Shown piece by piece: positions 42,751 through 50,932 of a stretch of 64,000 nucleotides of DNA. Positions within the stretch are counted from its first letter, which is position 1. Every line of letters begins with the position of its first letter. Under the pieces are notes generated by a model that did no database searches, had not been told where the DNA came from, and worked only from the letters and a program-made list of their open reading frames with translations. This DNA is from JAXLXE01 sp046328115 (GTDB lineage: Bacteria > Chloroflexota > UBA6077 > JACCZL01): positions 124,001-188,000 of the forward strand of contig JAXLXE010000001.1 in assembly GCA_046328115.1 (NCBI GenBank). Reading direction: 5' to 3'. The translations under genes and the position numbers were made by a program.

Positions 42751-44604
42751 GTGACCTCCGTGACGACCAGCGTCCCATCCAGCCAGGCGGTGGGGCACCG
42801 CTATGACCTGGACGGCGGGTTGGTGAAGCTGATCTACCCGAACGGCGAGGCGGTGGACTACGCTTTGCACAAGGCCGGTCGTCTCAACGTGATGACGGAT
42901 TGGGCCAACCGGCAGACCACGTACAAGTACGAGCTGGACGGGCTGCCCAAATCGACGGAGTACGGCTTCAACGGCACCAAGACTGTGTACGGGTACGACA
43001 CCACGCGGAGACTTACTTCAGTACAGAACCTGAAGGGAGCCAGCACCATCTCGTCGCACGCGTACCTGCTGGACGCGGTGGGCAACCGCACCCAGCTCAC
43101 GGACACCGTGGTGCCGGAGGGGACGTTTGGCACGGAGCCGAACGACCCGAACACGCCGAATCCGCTGCCGACGGTGAATCGGACCCAGGCGGTCACGAGC
43201 ACTCCAGGGCCGCTGCCGAGCGACGGACGCTCTGACGTGGGCACCACGCCGCCCAACCCGACCATTCCACAGCGGCCAGCGCTGGGTGGGTCGTACAACC
43301 AGACCGTGAGCTACACGTACGACAAGCTGTACCAGCTCAAAGATGTCGCGGTGGCGGGTGGTAGTACCACCAGCTACACCTATGACAAGGTGGGCAACCG
43401 GGCCACGAAGAGTACCGGCGGCTTCTCGTACAGCTACGACAAGAGCGACCGTGTCACCGGCGTCACGCAGGGCGGTGTGACAACGGGATACACGTTCGAC
43501 AACAACGGCAACCTGACCAATCGCGGCGGGTTGGGAGCTGGCGGTGAGACGTACGCGTACGATCGGGCGAATCGGCTGATCAGCGCGACGATCGGGACCA
43601 CGGCGGCCACGACGTACGCGTACGATCCGGATGGGAAGCGCATCAGCGCCACGGTGAGCGGCCAGGTGACGAACTACCTGTACGACGTGCACCGCGGGCT
43701 GCCCGTGCTGCTGGAAGACGGGACGAGAAGGTACGTGTGGGGCCAGGGCCTGGCGTACGCGGTGTCAGGATCCGGCGCCACGCTAGAAGTAGACGTCTAC
43801 CACCCCGACGGCCTGGGCAGCGTGCGCGCGCAGACCGACAGCTCAGGTGCTATCGTGCAGACCTACCAGACCGACGAGTTCGGCAACCCCACGCTGAGCG
43901 ATGGCACCCGCTCGCAACCGTTCGGCTTCACCGGCGAGCAGCGAGACAGCGCCACGGGCCTCATCTACCTCCGCGCCCGCATGTATGACCCGATGGTTGG
44001 ACGATTTGTCCAGCGAGACCCGGTGCGCGGATACCGGTCCAATCCGCTGACTCTCAATCGATTCGCGTACGTTTTGAACAACCCGTGCAGTCGCAGCGAC
44101 CCCTCGGGTCTGGACTCCTCGTCACGAGCAACACGATGCGGCCAGGAACCAGAAGTCCCTCCGTTGCCACCGGGTTTGGATCTTGTGGCAAACATTCACG
44201 AAACGTACCGACACGTCCCTGACGCGATCTGGTTCCTAACCCAAGTTCGCACGGGCGGTGGGTGGGATTTCAAGGGGCCGAACGGAAAATATGAGGCGGG
44301 CGGGAATTTCCACTTCGGCGTTATGGCGGCCGCGTTCGGGTTCCCCTGGTGGGTCGCCCAGAATGGCGCGGGTGTCCAACAAGGGGTTGACGACGCTGTT
44401 CGTTTAGGACGAGCAGTCTCCAACGGGCAGATGCCACCAAGAGGAGGGTCGGGCACCCCATTCTTCATACCGCCCTACGGCGATGAGTGGGACCATCTGT
44501 TCAACATTGCTCAGGGCTATCTGTGGTATGCGTGGTGGCGCTGTACACAGATCATGGGCCCACCGCAGTCGCCATTCTTGCCGTTCCCGGAAGTGGCCGA
44601 ATAA
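42751..44604 (+). CDS. Truncated Rhs protein, copy B, with toxin-44-type C-terminal domain
   Basis: This is the longest copy, 617 residues. Rhs sequence starts slightly before the ATG (VSNAYDQLDSVTS at about 42721). It covers the YD repeats and core up to GLIYLRARMYDPMVGRFVQRD. The tip after NPCSRSDPSGLD contains AIWFLTQVRTGGGWDFKG, then YEAGGNFHFGVMAAAFGFP and PPYGDEWDHLFNIAQGY. This order resembles the bacterial toxin 44 domain of polymorphic toxins, predicted to be a nuclease. No palindromic insertion is present (LLEDGTRRYVWG). It lacks N-terminal delivery modules, so it may be a silent reservoir. Confidence 0.85.
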   Translation: MTSVTTSVPSSQAVGHRYDLDGGLVKLIYPNGEAVDYALHKAGRLNVMTDWANRQTTYKYELDGLPKSTEYGFNGTKTVYGYDTTRRLTSVQNLKGASTISSHAYLLDAVGNRTQLTDTVVPEGTFGTEPNDPNTPNPLPTVNRTQAVTSTPGPLPSDGRSDVGTTPPNPTIPQRPALGGSYNQTVSYTYDKLYQLKDVAVAGGSTTSYTYDKVGNRATKSTGGFSYSYDKSDRVTGVTQGGVTTGYTFDNNGNLTNRGGLGAGGETYAYDRANRLISATIGTTAATTYAYDPDGKRISATVSGQVTNYLYDVHRGLPVLLEDGTRRYVWGQGLAYAVSGSGATLEVDVYHPDGLGSVRAQTDSSGAIVQTYQTDEFGNPTLSDGTRSQPFGFTGEQRDSATGLIYLRARMYDPMVGRFVQRDPVRGYRSNPLTLNRFAYVLNNPCSRSDPSGLDSSSRATRCGQEPEVPPLPPGLDLVANIHETYRHVPDAIWFLTQVRTGGGWDFKGPNGKYEAGGNFHFGVMAAAFGFPWWVAQNGAGVQQGVDDAVRLGRAVSNGQMPPRGGSGTPFFIPPYGDEWDHLFNIAQGYLWYAWWRCTQIMGPPQSPFLPFPEVAE

Positions 44605-44605
44605 C

Positions 44606-45058
44606 TTGAGCAGCACGAAGAGGTGGGATCGCTGGTACGATCGCCCGTCCGTGCTACTGGCGGGATTCCTCTTAGCGTCGGCAACAGGATTCTATGGATT
44701 CTACCGCCTGACATGTGAAGACGTTCACGTCCGCACCGCCGCGTCACCGGATCGAACATACGCATTGCACCTTTGGGGTGAGGCGTGCACGCCAGGCAAT
44801 GCGAGTGATGGAAGGTCGTGGGCCGTTCTCGAGGACACCGCGAAACCGGACTCCACGGGGAACCGCGTGCAGATCTTCCGATATCTGCGCTACCCATACA
44901 GTGAAGAAGTCGTGCGCGTCCAGTGGCTATCGAGCGACAGGCTGGTGGTGACGGTAGCTCGCTGTGACGATCTCTGGGTGCAGCGCCATGAGGCCATGGG
45001 CCGCCAGATCGCCTACCAGTCTGACGAAGGGGGAACCACCCACGCGTGCGACGAGTGA
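44606..45058 (+). CDS. Candidate immunity protein of Rhs copy B
   Basis: The TTG start lies one base after the copy B stop, giving a 150-residue protein with one N-terminal hydrophobic helix (SVLLAGFLLASATGFYGFY) and a soluble domain rich in Tyr/Arg/Asp (FRYLRYPYSEEVVRVQWLSS). The anchor suggests that it faces outward or sits at the membrane. No family is recognised. Its immediate position after a toxin tip is the main evidence. Confidence 0.55.
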   Translation: MSSTKRWDRWYDRPSVLLAGFLLASATGFYGFYRLTCEDVHVRTAASPDRTYALHLWGEACTPGNASDGRSWAVLEDTAKPDSTGNRVQIFRYLRYPYSEEVVRVQWLSSDRLVVTVARCDDLWVQRHEAMGRQIAYQSDEGGTTHACDE

Positions 45059-45296
45059 GACGGCGGACGCGCGACGAGCAATCGGACTGTTGGGCTTCGC
45101 CGCTACAACGCTCTTTCAAGCCGTCTCGGAGGCGGTCACGCTGGTAATGGTGGCCACAATCGTCTCCGTGGATGCTTGGGCAACCGCGGGTCGCCATCCA
45201 CGGGCTGTTCGCGGCTCATTGTCGGCGGGCGCGTGTGGCCGGTGGGATGCACGCTGAGTACGGGCATAAGGACATCCAGATCTCGCGGCCGCGCTG
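45059..45296. other. Spacer with possible membrane-protein fragment between Rhs copies B and C
   Basis: One plus-strand frame here encodes GLLGFAATTLFQAVSEAVTL, then VMVATIVSVDAWATAGRHP, a hydrophobic helix pair. It has no start or ribosome site and ends in a low-complexity stretch. It may be the end of a lost immunity gene. Rhs similarity resumes at about 45390. Confidence 0.3.
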
Positions 45297-46448
45297 GTGA
45301 AGAATCGCCTCGGTTTGACCGTTACGGCCACGCAGGCGTGCGACAATGGCGATTGTGTGATCAGCATTACCCAAGTTGCGGCGGTGACCTACACGTTTGA
45401 CAACAACGGCAACCTGACCAACTGCGGCGGGCTGGGAGCCGGCGGGGAGACGTACGCGTACGATCGGGCGAATCGGCTGATCAGCGCGACCATCGGGACC
45501 ACGGCGGCCACGACGTATGCCTATGATCCGGATGGGAAGCGGATCAGCGCCACGGTGAGCGGCCAGGTGACCAACTACCTGTACGACGTGAACCGCGGGT
45601 TGCCGGTGCTGCTGGAAGACGGCACCAGACGATACGTCTGGGGCCAGGGCCTGGCCTACGCCGTCTCCGGCTCCGGCGCCACGCTAGAAGTGGACGTCTA
45701 CCACCCCGACGGCCTGGGCAGCATCAGGGCACAAACGGACAGCTCAGGTGCCATCGTGCAGACGTACCAGACGGACGAGTTCGGCAACCCCACGCTCAGC
45801 GATGGCACCAGAAGTCAACCGTTTGGTTTCACCGGTGAGCAACGCGACGCCTCGACCGGTCTGATCTATCTCAGGGCCCGCATGTACGACCCCTCCATTG
45901 GGCGGTTCATGCAGCGGGACCCGTTGTGCGGCTCTATTACGCGGCCACAGACGCGGAACCGTTTCGGGTACGCACTTGGCAACCCGATCAGCGTCACAGA
46001 TCCATCTGGCAACTGCGGTGTGTCAGAGGAGCTGCTCAACGCGCTCATGGCGGATTGCATGCTAGGGTGCGCGCTTGGGTCGCTCGAGAAGCACCCGCAG
46101 AAAAATGCCATTGCAGGGGGAATGGTTGCCACCGGATTGCCGCTGGTGCCAACTCGCGGCAAGCTAAGCGGGGCCACTCCGGGGACCTCGGTTGCCTCCG
46201 TGGTGTGGCGCAGACTGCTCCCGTACGAGTGGCGTGGGCTCCGATCCGTTCCCGCTCCGACGATGCGCAACGCGGCCGCACGAACGGCGTCAGTCGGCGC
46301 CTTCGTCGCTCGATGGCAGCCTATTCTCGGCGGCGCGCTGCTCGCCATCGACTATTTCTCGTGGCTAAACTGCGTCGCAGAGTGCACAGAAGCGACATCG
46401 CCCTGCAGGGGTCAGCCGTTATCGGGCGAACTCCGAGACCCCGAGTAG
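45297..46448 (+). CDS. Truncated Rhs protein, copy C, with unassigned C-terminal tip
   Basis: Rhs identity begins only at YTFDNNGNLT (about 45390), so this copy lacks most YD repeats. The first 30 codons from GTG 45297 are unrelated. The core runs to LIYLRARMYDPSIGRFMQRD. The tip contains CGVSEELLNALMADCMLGCA, then KNAIAGGMVATGLPLVPTRG, and a late hydrophobic stretch LGGALLAIDYFSW. It looks like a pre-toxin/membrane-proximal region without a catalytic domain I can name. It has six or more cysteines in the tip, unusual for this region. Confidence 0.8.
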   Translation: MKNRLGLTVTATQACDNGDCVISITQVAAVTYTFDNNGNLTNCGGLGAGGETYAYDRANRLISATIGTTAATTYAYDPDGKRISATVSGQVTNYLYDVNRGLPVLLEDGTRRYVWGQGLAYAVSGSGATLEVDVYHPDGLGSIRAQTDSSGAIVQTYQTDEFGNPTLSDGTRSQPFGFTGEQRDASTGLIYLRARMYDPSIGRFMQRDPLCGSITRPQTRNRFGYALGNPISVTDPSGNCGVSEELLNALMADCMLGCALGSLEKHPQKNAIAGGMVATGLPLVPTRGKLSGATPGTSVASVVWRRLLPYEWRGLRSVPAPTMRNAAARTASVGAFVARWQPILGGALLAIDYFSWLNCVAECTEATSPCRGQPLSGELRDPE

Positions 46449-46648
46449 CTTTGTGACTGTCGGTTGCACTATCGGCGCCGTGGCTGGTGCCATACCCGCG
46501 AGCAACCTGCTCGGGCCGAGCCGGCTGAATCCTACGTTTGCGCTTCCATCGATAGTCGGCAAGTTGCCGCGCAATTGTCTGAAGGCGGGGCGAACGATGT
46601 GGTTGCTCGACTCTGCTGACTCCGATTCGCCGCCCATCGACGTGCCCC

Positions 46649-47077
46649 ATGCCCGACGATGCCTACGAGGGGAGTGATCGGCCGGTGAATCGTCGCGTCT
46701 CCAAGGAGTTCGAAACCATCGAGGACTTCGTCAGGTACTACGGCATGCGCGGGGTTCCCGAGCCGGTCGCCGTCGTCGTCTGGACGCACCTAAAGGGCAG
46801 TTGGTTGTATCGTCGTTGTTACATCGCGGGGCATGAACCGTTGAGCAGCTTCGGGATCAATGTGTTCCTCGGGGAGTTCCTTGACGAGACGGTCCAGGAG
46901 ATCACCACTGAGCTCGGCATATACGACAGACTGCCCGACCGGTTCCCTGCAGACGCGCACGTGTCCATCCCCGGACCCGTCAATACCGTCGAACGGCTCG
47001 TCTTCGCGATCAAGGATCTGTGGGATGTCGCACACGGGCCGGATGCTCTGGATCCCCCGTCGTCAAGTCACCCGTGA
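46649..47077 (+). CDS. Candidate immunity protein of Rhs copy C
   Basis: This 142-residue soluble protein (EFETIEDFVRYYGMRGVPE, LSSFGINVFLGEFLDETVQE, VNTVERLVFAIKDLWDV) has a pI-lowering acidic content and no signal peptide. It lies 200 bp after the copy C stop. The gap holds a short frame (VGCTIGAVAGAIPASNLLG) that may be leftover tip sequence. There is no family match from memory; the immunity role is positional inference. Confidence 0.5.
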   Translation: MPDDAYEGSDRPVNRRVSKEFETIEDFVRYYGMRGVPEPVAVVVWTHLKGSWLYRRCYIAGHEPLSSFGINVFLGEFLDETVQEITTELGIYDRLPDRFPADAHVSIPGPVNTVERLVFAIKDLWDVAHGPDALDPPSSSHP

Positions 47078-47329
47078 TCGGGGCGCACCCGGCCATTCGG
47101 TCGCCTAATTCGCGGCAATTGTGATGCCGTCGAGCGCCATCCGCTCACAGCCCAGAAGGTAGGCGCCCTGGACCACACGATGCCGCGCTCGCTTCGGCGC
47201 GCACTCACCCCAAGCCGCGTACACACCCTGACAGGAACCACTCACCTACCCACGTCTGGTCGACGCCACACTTGACGCGAACTTGACGGAAGTACGCCGT
47301 TCAAGGACCCGTTTCGACACGCTGGCGGC

Positions 47330-47821
47330 ATGGATGATCGTGCCGCACTGCTCGCGCTGCCCAAAGAACAACTCGTCGATATCATCCTCGCCCAGCGCGA
47401 AACCATCGCCAGGCTTGAGGCACTCGTCGTCCAGCTCTCCGCTCGCGTCGCGGAGCTCGAGGCCAAGATCGACGAGCTCACCCGTCCGCCCACCACTCCC
47501 GACAACTCCAGCCTCCCACCGTCCGCTCAGGGCTCCACTGGAGCCCGCTTCCGCGGCTTCAAGCCCAACCGCGCGGAGCGCCGAGCCCGCAAGCACGGAC
47601 CGAAGCGTGGTCACCAGGGCCACTCGCGCCTGCGCCAACCGCCAGACCTGGTGGTCCGCTGCCACGCTACCGCATGTCGTGGCTGTGGTCACGCGCTCGA
47701 TGTCAGACGTCAGCGACGGGTGCGGTGCAGTCTGGTGAACGATGTGGTGCGCGCCCGCGCCCCGGGCGAGCAGGCGCAGTTGAGTGGTGGGCCTACCAGG
47801 CCCAATGCGGCGGGTGTGGTT
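47330..47821 (+). mobile_element. 5' fragment of an IS66-type transposase, fused to Rhs copy D
   Basis: This begins MDDRAALLALPKEQLVDIIL with a coiled-coil region (ARLEALVVQLSARVAELEAK). The IS66 hallmarks follow: PPTTPDNSSLPPSAQG, GPKRGHQGHSRLRQPPD and a CRGCG zinc-knuckle-like site. After a frameshift near 47690 the frame continues as VEWWAYQAQCGGCG and then jumps, without a stop, into Rhs sequence (LAKLIYPNGEAVDYTLDK) at about 47822. Catalytic DDE residues are missing, so the element is dead. No matching right end was found. Confidence 0.8.
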
Positions 47822-48728
47822 TGGCGAAGCTGATCTACCCGAACGGCGAGGCGGTGGACTACACGCTGGACAAGGCTGGCCGCCTCCAGAGCATGACGGA
47901 CTGGGTCAGCCGGGTGACCAGCTACACGTACGAGCTAGACGGACTGCTCACGCGGGCCACGTACGGCTTCAACGGCACCAGCACCGTGTACGGGTACGAC
48001 ACCACGCGGCGGCTCAAGCGCGTGCAGAACCTCAAGGGCGCCAGTACCATCTCCGATCACCAGTACACGCTGGATGCGGTGGGCAATCGGACCCAGCTCA
48101 CAGACACCGTGGCGCCGGAGGGGACCTTCGGCACGGTGCCGAATGACCCCGGCACGCCGAATCCGCTGCCGACGGTGAATCGGACCCAGGCGGTGACGAG
48201 CACTCCGGGGCCGGTACCGAGCGACGGACGCTCTGATGTGGGCACCACGCCGCCGAACCCGACCATTCCCCAGCGGCCGGCGCTGGGTGGGTCGTACAAC
48301 CAGACCGTGAACTACACCTACGACAAGCTGTACCAGCTCAAAGATGCCGCGGTGGGGGGCGGGAGTACCACCAGCTACACGTACGACAAGGTTGGCAACC
48401 GCGCCACGAAGAGTAGCGGCGGCTTCTCGTACAGCTACGACAAGAGCGACCGTGTCACCGGCGTCACGCAGGGCGGTGTGACAACGGGATACACGTTCGA
48501 CAACAACGGCAACCTGACCAATCGCGGCGGGCTGGGAGCCGGCGGGGAGACGTACGCGTACGATCGGGCGAATCGGCTGATCAGCGCGACGATCGGGGCC
48601 ACGGCGGCCACGACGTATGCCTATGATCCGGATGGGAAGCGGATCAGCGCCACGGTGAGCGGCCAGGTGACCAACTACCTGTACGACGTGAACCGCGGGC
48701 TGCCGGTGCTGCTCAGCGGAAAACTCAC

Positions 48729-48759
48729 CGAAGCCCCGAGCCACCGGATCGGGACTTCG
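48729..48759. repeat. Second copy of the in-frame palindromic element (Rhs copy D)
   Basis: It is the same element as at 40581-40611, with one base change (GAG for GAT before the loop), in the same position of the Rhs core. It encodes KLTEAPSHRIGTSA in frame. Confidence 0.75.
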
Positions 48760-48903
48760 GCTCGCAGGTACGTCTGGGGCCAGGGCCTGGCGGATCCTTC
48801 GCAGGCTCAGGACAGGCGCCGTCTCCGGCGCGGGCGCCACGCTGGAAGTCGACGCGTACCACCCTGACGGCCTGGGCAGTATAGGGGCGCAGACGGGCGA
48901 GCA

Positions 48904-48934
48904 CGGAGGGACGATCCAGTGAATCGTCCCTCCG
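48904..48934. repeat. Perfect 12-bp palindrome in Rhs copy D
   Basis: CGGAGGGACGAT and ATCGTCCCTCCG flank a 7-nt loop. It interrupts the segment between AYHPDGLGSIGAQT and GAIVQTYQTDEF and brings a stop codon, so it contributed to inactivation. Confidence 0.75.
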
Positions 48935-49021
48935 CGCGGAGTTGAAGTGGCGCCATCGTGCAGACCTACCAGACGGACGAGTTCGGCATCCCCACGCTGT
49001 CCGATGGCACGCGGTCCCATC

Positions 49022-49068
49022 AGCTCACGGCCGAGGACGGTTCGGGGAACCGTTCGCGGCCATGAGCT
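49022..49068. repeat. Imperfect 22-bp palindrome in Rhs copy D
   Basis: Two 22-nt arms match at 19 positions around a GGG loop; the outer ends are AGCTCA and TGAGCT. It is inserted directly after the codons for SDGTRSH and disrupts the core just before FTGEQRDA. Confidence 0.7.
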
Positions 49069-49812
49069 CGGTTTCACCGGCGAGCAACGCGACGCCGCGA
49101 CCGTCCTGGAGATCCTTTGCGTTGCTCGGGACAGGCCTCCGCGCCCGGATGTACGACCCGAGCATCGGGCGGTTCCTGCAGCGGGACGTGCTCAGACGTT
49201 CAGGCCGCGGCATCGTTGGTCTGAATCGCTTTGTTTACACAGGTAGCGGGCCTGTGAGCAGGACCGACCCATCGGGGCTTTGCGAGGATCCTGGTGGCGA
49301 TGGGACCCGGATCTGCATCGAGACGTACATTCCCATGGAGACCGCATGGGGATTCGTTGGAGACAATCGTGGGCCGCGATCGGACGGTGGCACGTATCGG
49401 ACCCGCCAACAGTTCAGCGTCACGGCTGAAGGGCAGGTGCGCGTGTTCGCGCACGGAGACATGGGAACTTCCAAGCTCGCGCTGGACCCGGACCGGACTG
49501 CCAGAAAGGGTGTCCGGGAGCTCTGTTTCGTCGACCACTCGAAGGTGCTGGCCGACGCGCTCCTGTGAGCTGGTTGCTCTTGATCAGACGGACCGCCGTA
49601 TGGATTGGGCCCGCTGGTCCACTATCAGGTCGGCGTCGTTGTGTCGCCTGACGGCACGGTGACTGTCGATCGATTCATGGCCAAGCGTTTCCCTCCATGG
49701 AAGTCTGGGTGTACCGGGACGGACTCGACCCGCAACTCATTGCTTCATACTCGGCGGTCGATGCCGGGACGAGCCCCTGGAGCCTCTTACGCTCTGTACA
49801 GCCGTTGACGAA

Positions 49813-50214
49813 ATGATGAAGCGCGCGGTACGTGGGATCACTATTGGATTCCTCTCGATGGTGATGCTTGTGCTTGTATCCATCGGATGGCCGATACGGT
49901 TTGACGTGCCGGGATCGTTCGTCGGAGGAGCACAGGTTCGGCTGGACGATCCTGGCTGCCCACGCATCGGGCGCGACGGGTGGTTCTACGTGATCGTGTT
50001 GGACGAGCGTGGCACTGGGTGTGTGAATGGGTTTGATCTGGGGGGGAAGTGGCGAGTGTACCGGTACGAGGCTATCTGCTCGGACGGGTCTCGCCGTCGT
50101 TATCGCTTCAGCAGTACGCGCGGTGATGGCATCGTGACCGAAGAGGGCGGCGGCAGAGGCGTCGATGGAGTAAGAGCGTTCAGCTTCACCGTCGGTCGCA
50201 GCGGTTGTCCGTAG
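49813..50214 (+). CDS. Candidate immunity protein of Rhs copy D
   Basis: The ATG at 49813 overlaps the original toxin stop (ATGA), classic translational coupling. The 133-residue product has an N-terminal signal or anchor (GITIGFLSMVMLVLVSIGW) and an exported domain with four cysteines (DDPGCPRIG, GTGCVNGFD, AICSDGS, GRSGCP) that could form disulfides. This suggests neutralisation of a toxin outside the cytoplasm. It is intact although its toxin gene is decayed. Confidence 0.6.
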   Translation: MMKRAVRGITIGFLSMVMLVLVSIGWPIRFDVPGSFVGGAQVRLDDPGCPRIGRDGWFYVIVLDERGTGCVNGFDLGGKWRVYRYEAICSDGSRRRYRFSSTRGDGIVTEEGGGRGVDGVRAFSFTVGRSGCP

Positions 50215-50258
50215 GCACCTTCGCTCTTTTCGTAGAATCGCCGTGGAGATAACGCGCC

Positions 50259-50558
50259 GTGGCGCGTCCGGGCGGCGGGATCAACGTGCATAAACACCCA
50301 TCCGTCACGCGCCTCACGTCAGCGGCCGGGATTCCGTTGCGCCTTGCGCAGGAGGGGCTCTACGGCGGTTGCGGCGCAATCACTGCCAAGAACCGCGTAA
50401 CCAGGGATTTGACCATCGGCATATTCTGTGAGGGATACAACGGTTTGCTTGACAAGGGTGCCGCTCCGATCTCGACACTCATCCAGATTGTTCAACATGC
50501 AGTCGGGACGGCCGAGGTGTTGAGCGCCCACGGGACGTTGTATCCGGCTGGTCAATGA
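50259..50558 (+). CDS. Hypothetical protein, weak call
   Basis: The GTG start is preceded by GGAGATAACGCC, giving 99 residues (HPSVTRLTSAAGIPLRLAQE, then DLTIGIFCEGYNGLLDKG). No family is recognised and composition is not decisive. It could be a last remnant of the Rhs cassette region. Downstream to 50932 I see no gene. Confidence 0.3.
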   Translation: MARPGGGINVHKHPSVTRLTSAAGIPLRLAQEGLYGGCGAITAKNRVTRDLTIGIFCEGYNGLLDKGAAPISTLIQIVQHAVGTAEVLSAHGTLYPAGQ

Positions 50559-50932
50559 GACCCTGAGGGCGGGCTCGGCTTTCTTCGCGCGGGAGCTTGA
50601 CCCGCGATTGCCCACGCCGTGTGGTTCATGGGGACGCTGGGGCGTCGAGACGGTCAGCACGGCTGATGCGCGGACGGGGGAGGGATGGGCGTAGGTGGCG
50701 TTCCTGGTCGGCGGGCGTGCGCGGCGAAATGGTCCGTTGATGGGTTCAACACCTGGGGCATCTGAGTGGCATCCGGGACGCTGGCATCGGTGCACCACGG
50801 AGCCCGGTGGAGGCGAGCTGGTTTGAACACATCTCAACGAGGAGATCTGCGTCAAGTCCGGGGTGGTTGAACGGGACATGGTTGAGCGGAGCGCACCAGT
50901 CGCTCCGCTCAACTGCACTGAAGATGGCGAGC

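Larger units (their letters stand above)
47822..49816 (+). pseudogene. Rhs copy D: decayed YD/core region and toxin tip
   Basis: Core sequence parallels copy B from LAKLIYPNGEAVDY to RRYVWGQGL, then breaks at about 48790 with an inserted GGATCCTTCGCAGGCTCAGG-type repeat and two more palindromes. DEFGIPTLSDGTR and RARMYDPSIGRFLQRD remain in separate frames. The tip ICIETYIPMETAWGFVGDNR, then YRTRQQFSVTAEGQVRVFA, breaks near 49560. It resumes in another frame as LVHYQVGVVVSPDGTVTVDR, and after a further shift near 49695 as MEVWVYRDGLDPQLIASYSA, ending VQPLTK at TGA 49814-49816. At least four lesions make it a pseudogene. The original stop overlaps the next gene's ATG by 4 bp. Confidence 0.75.
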
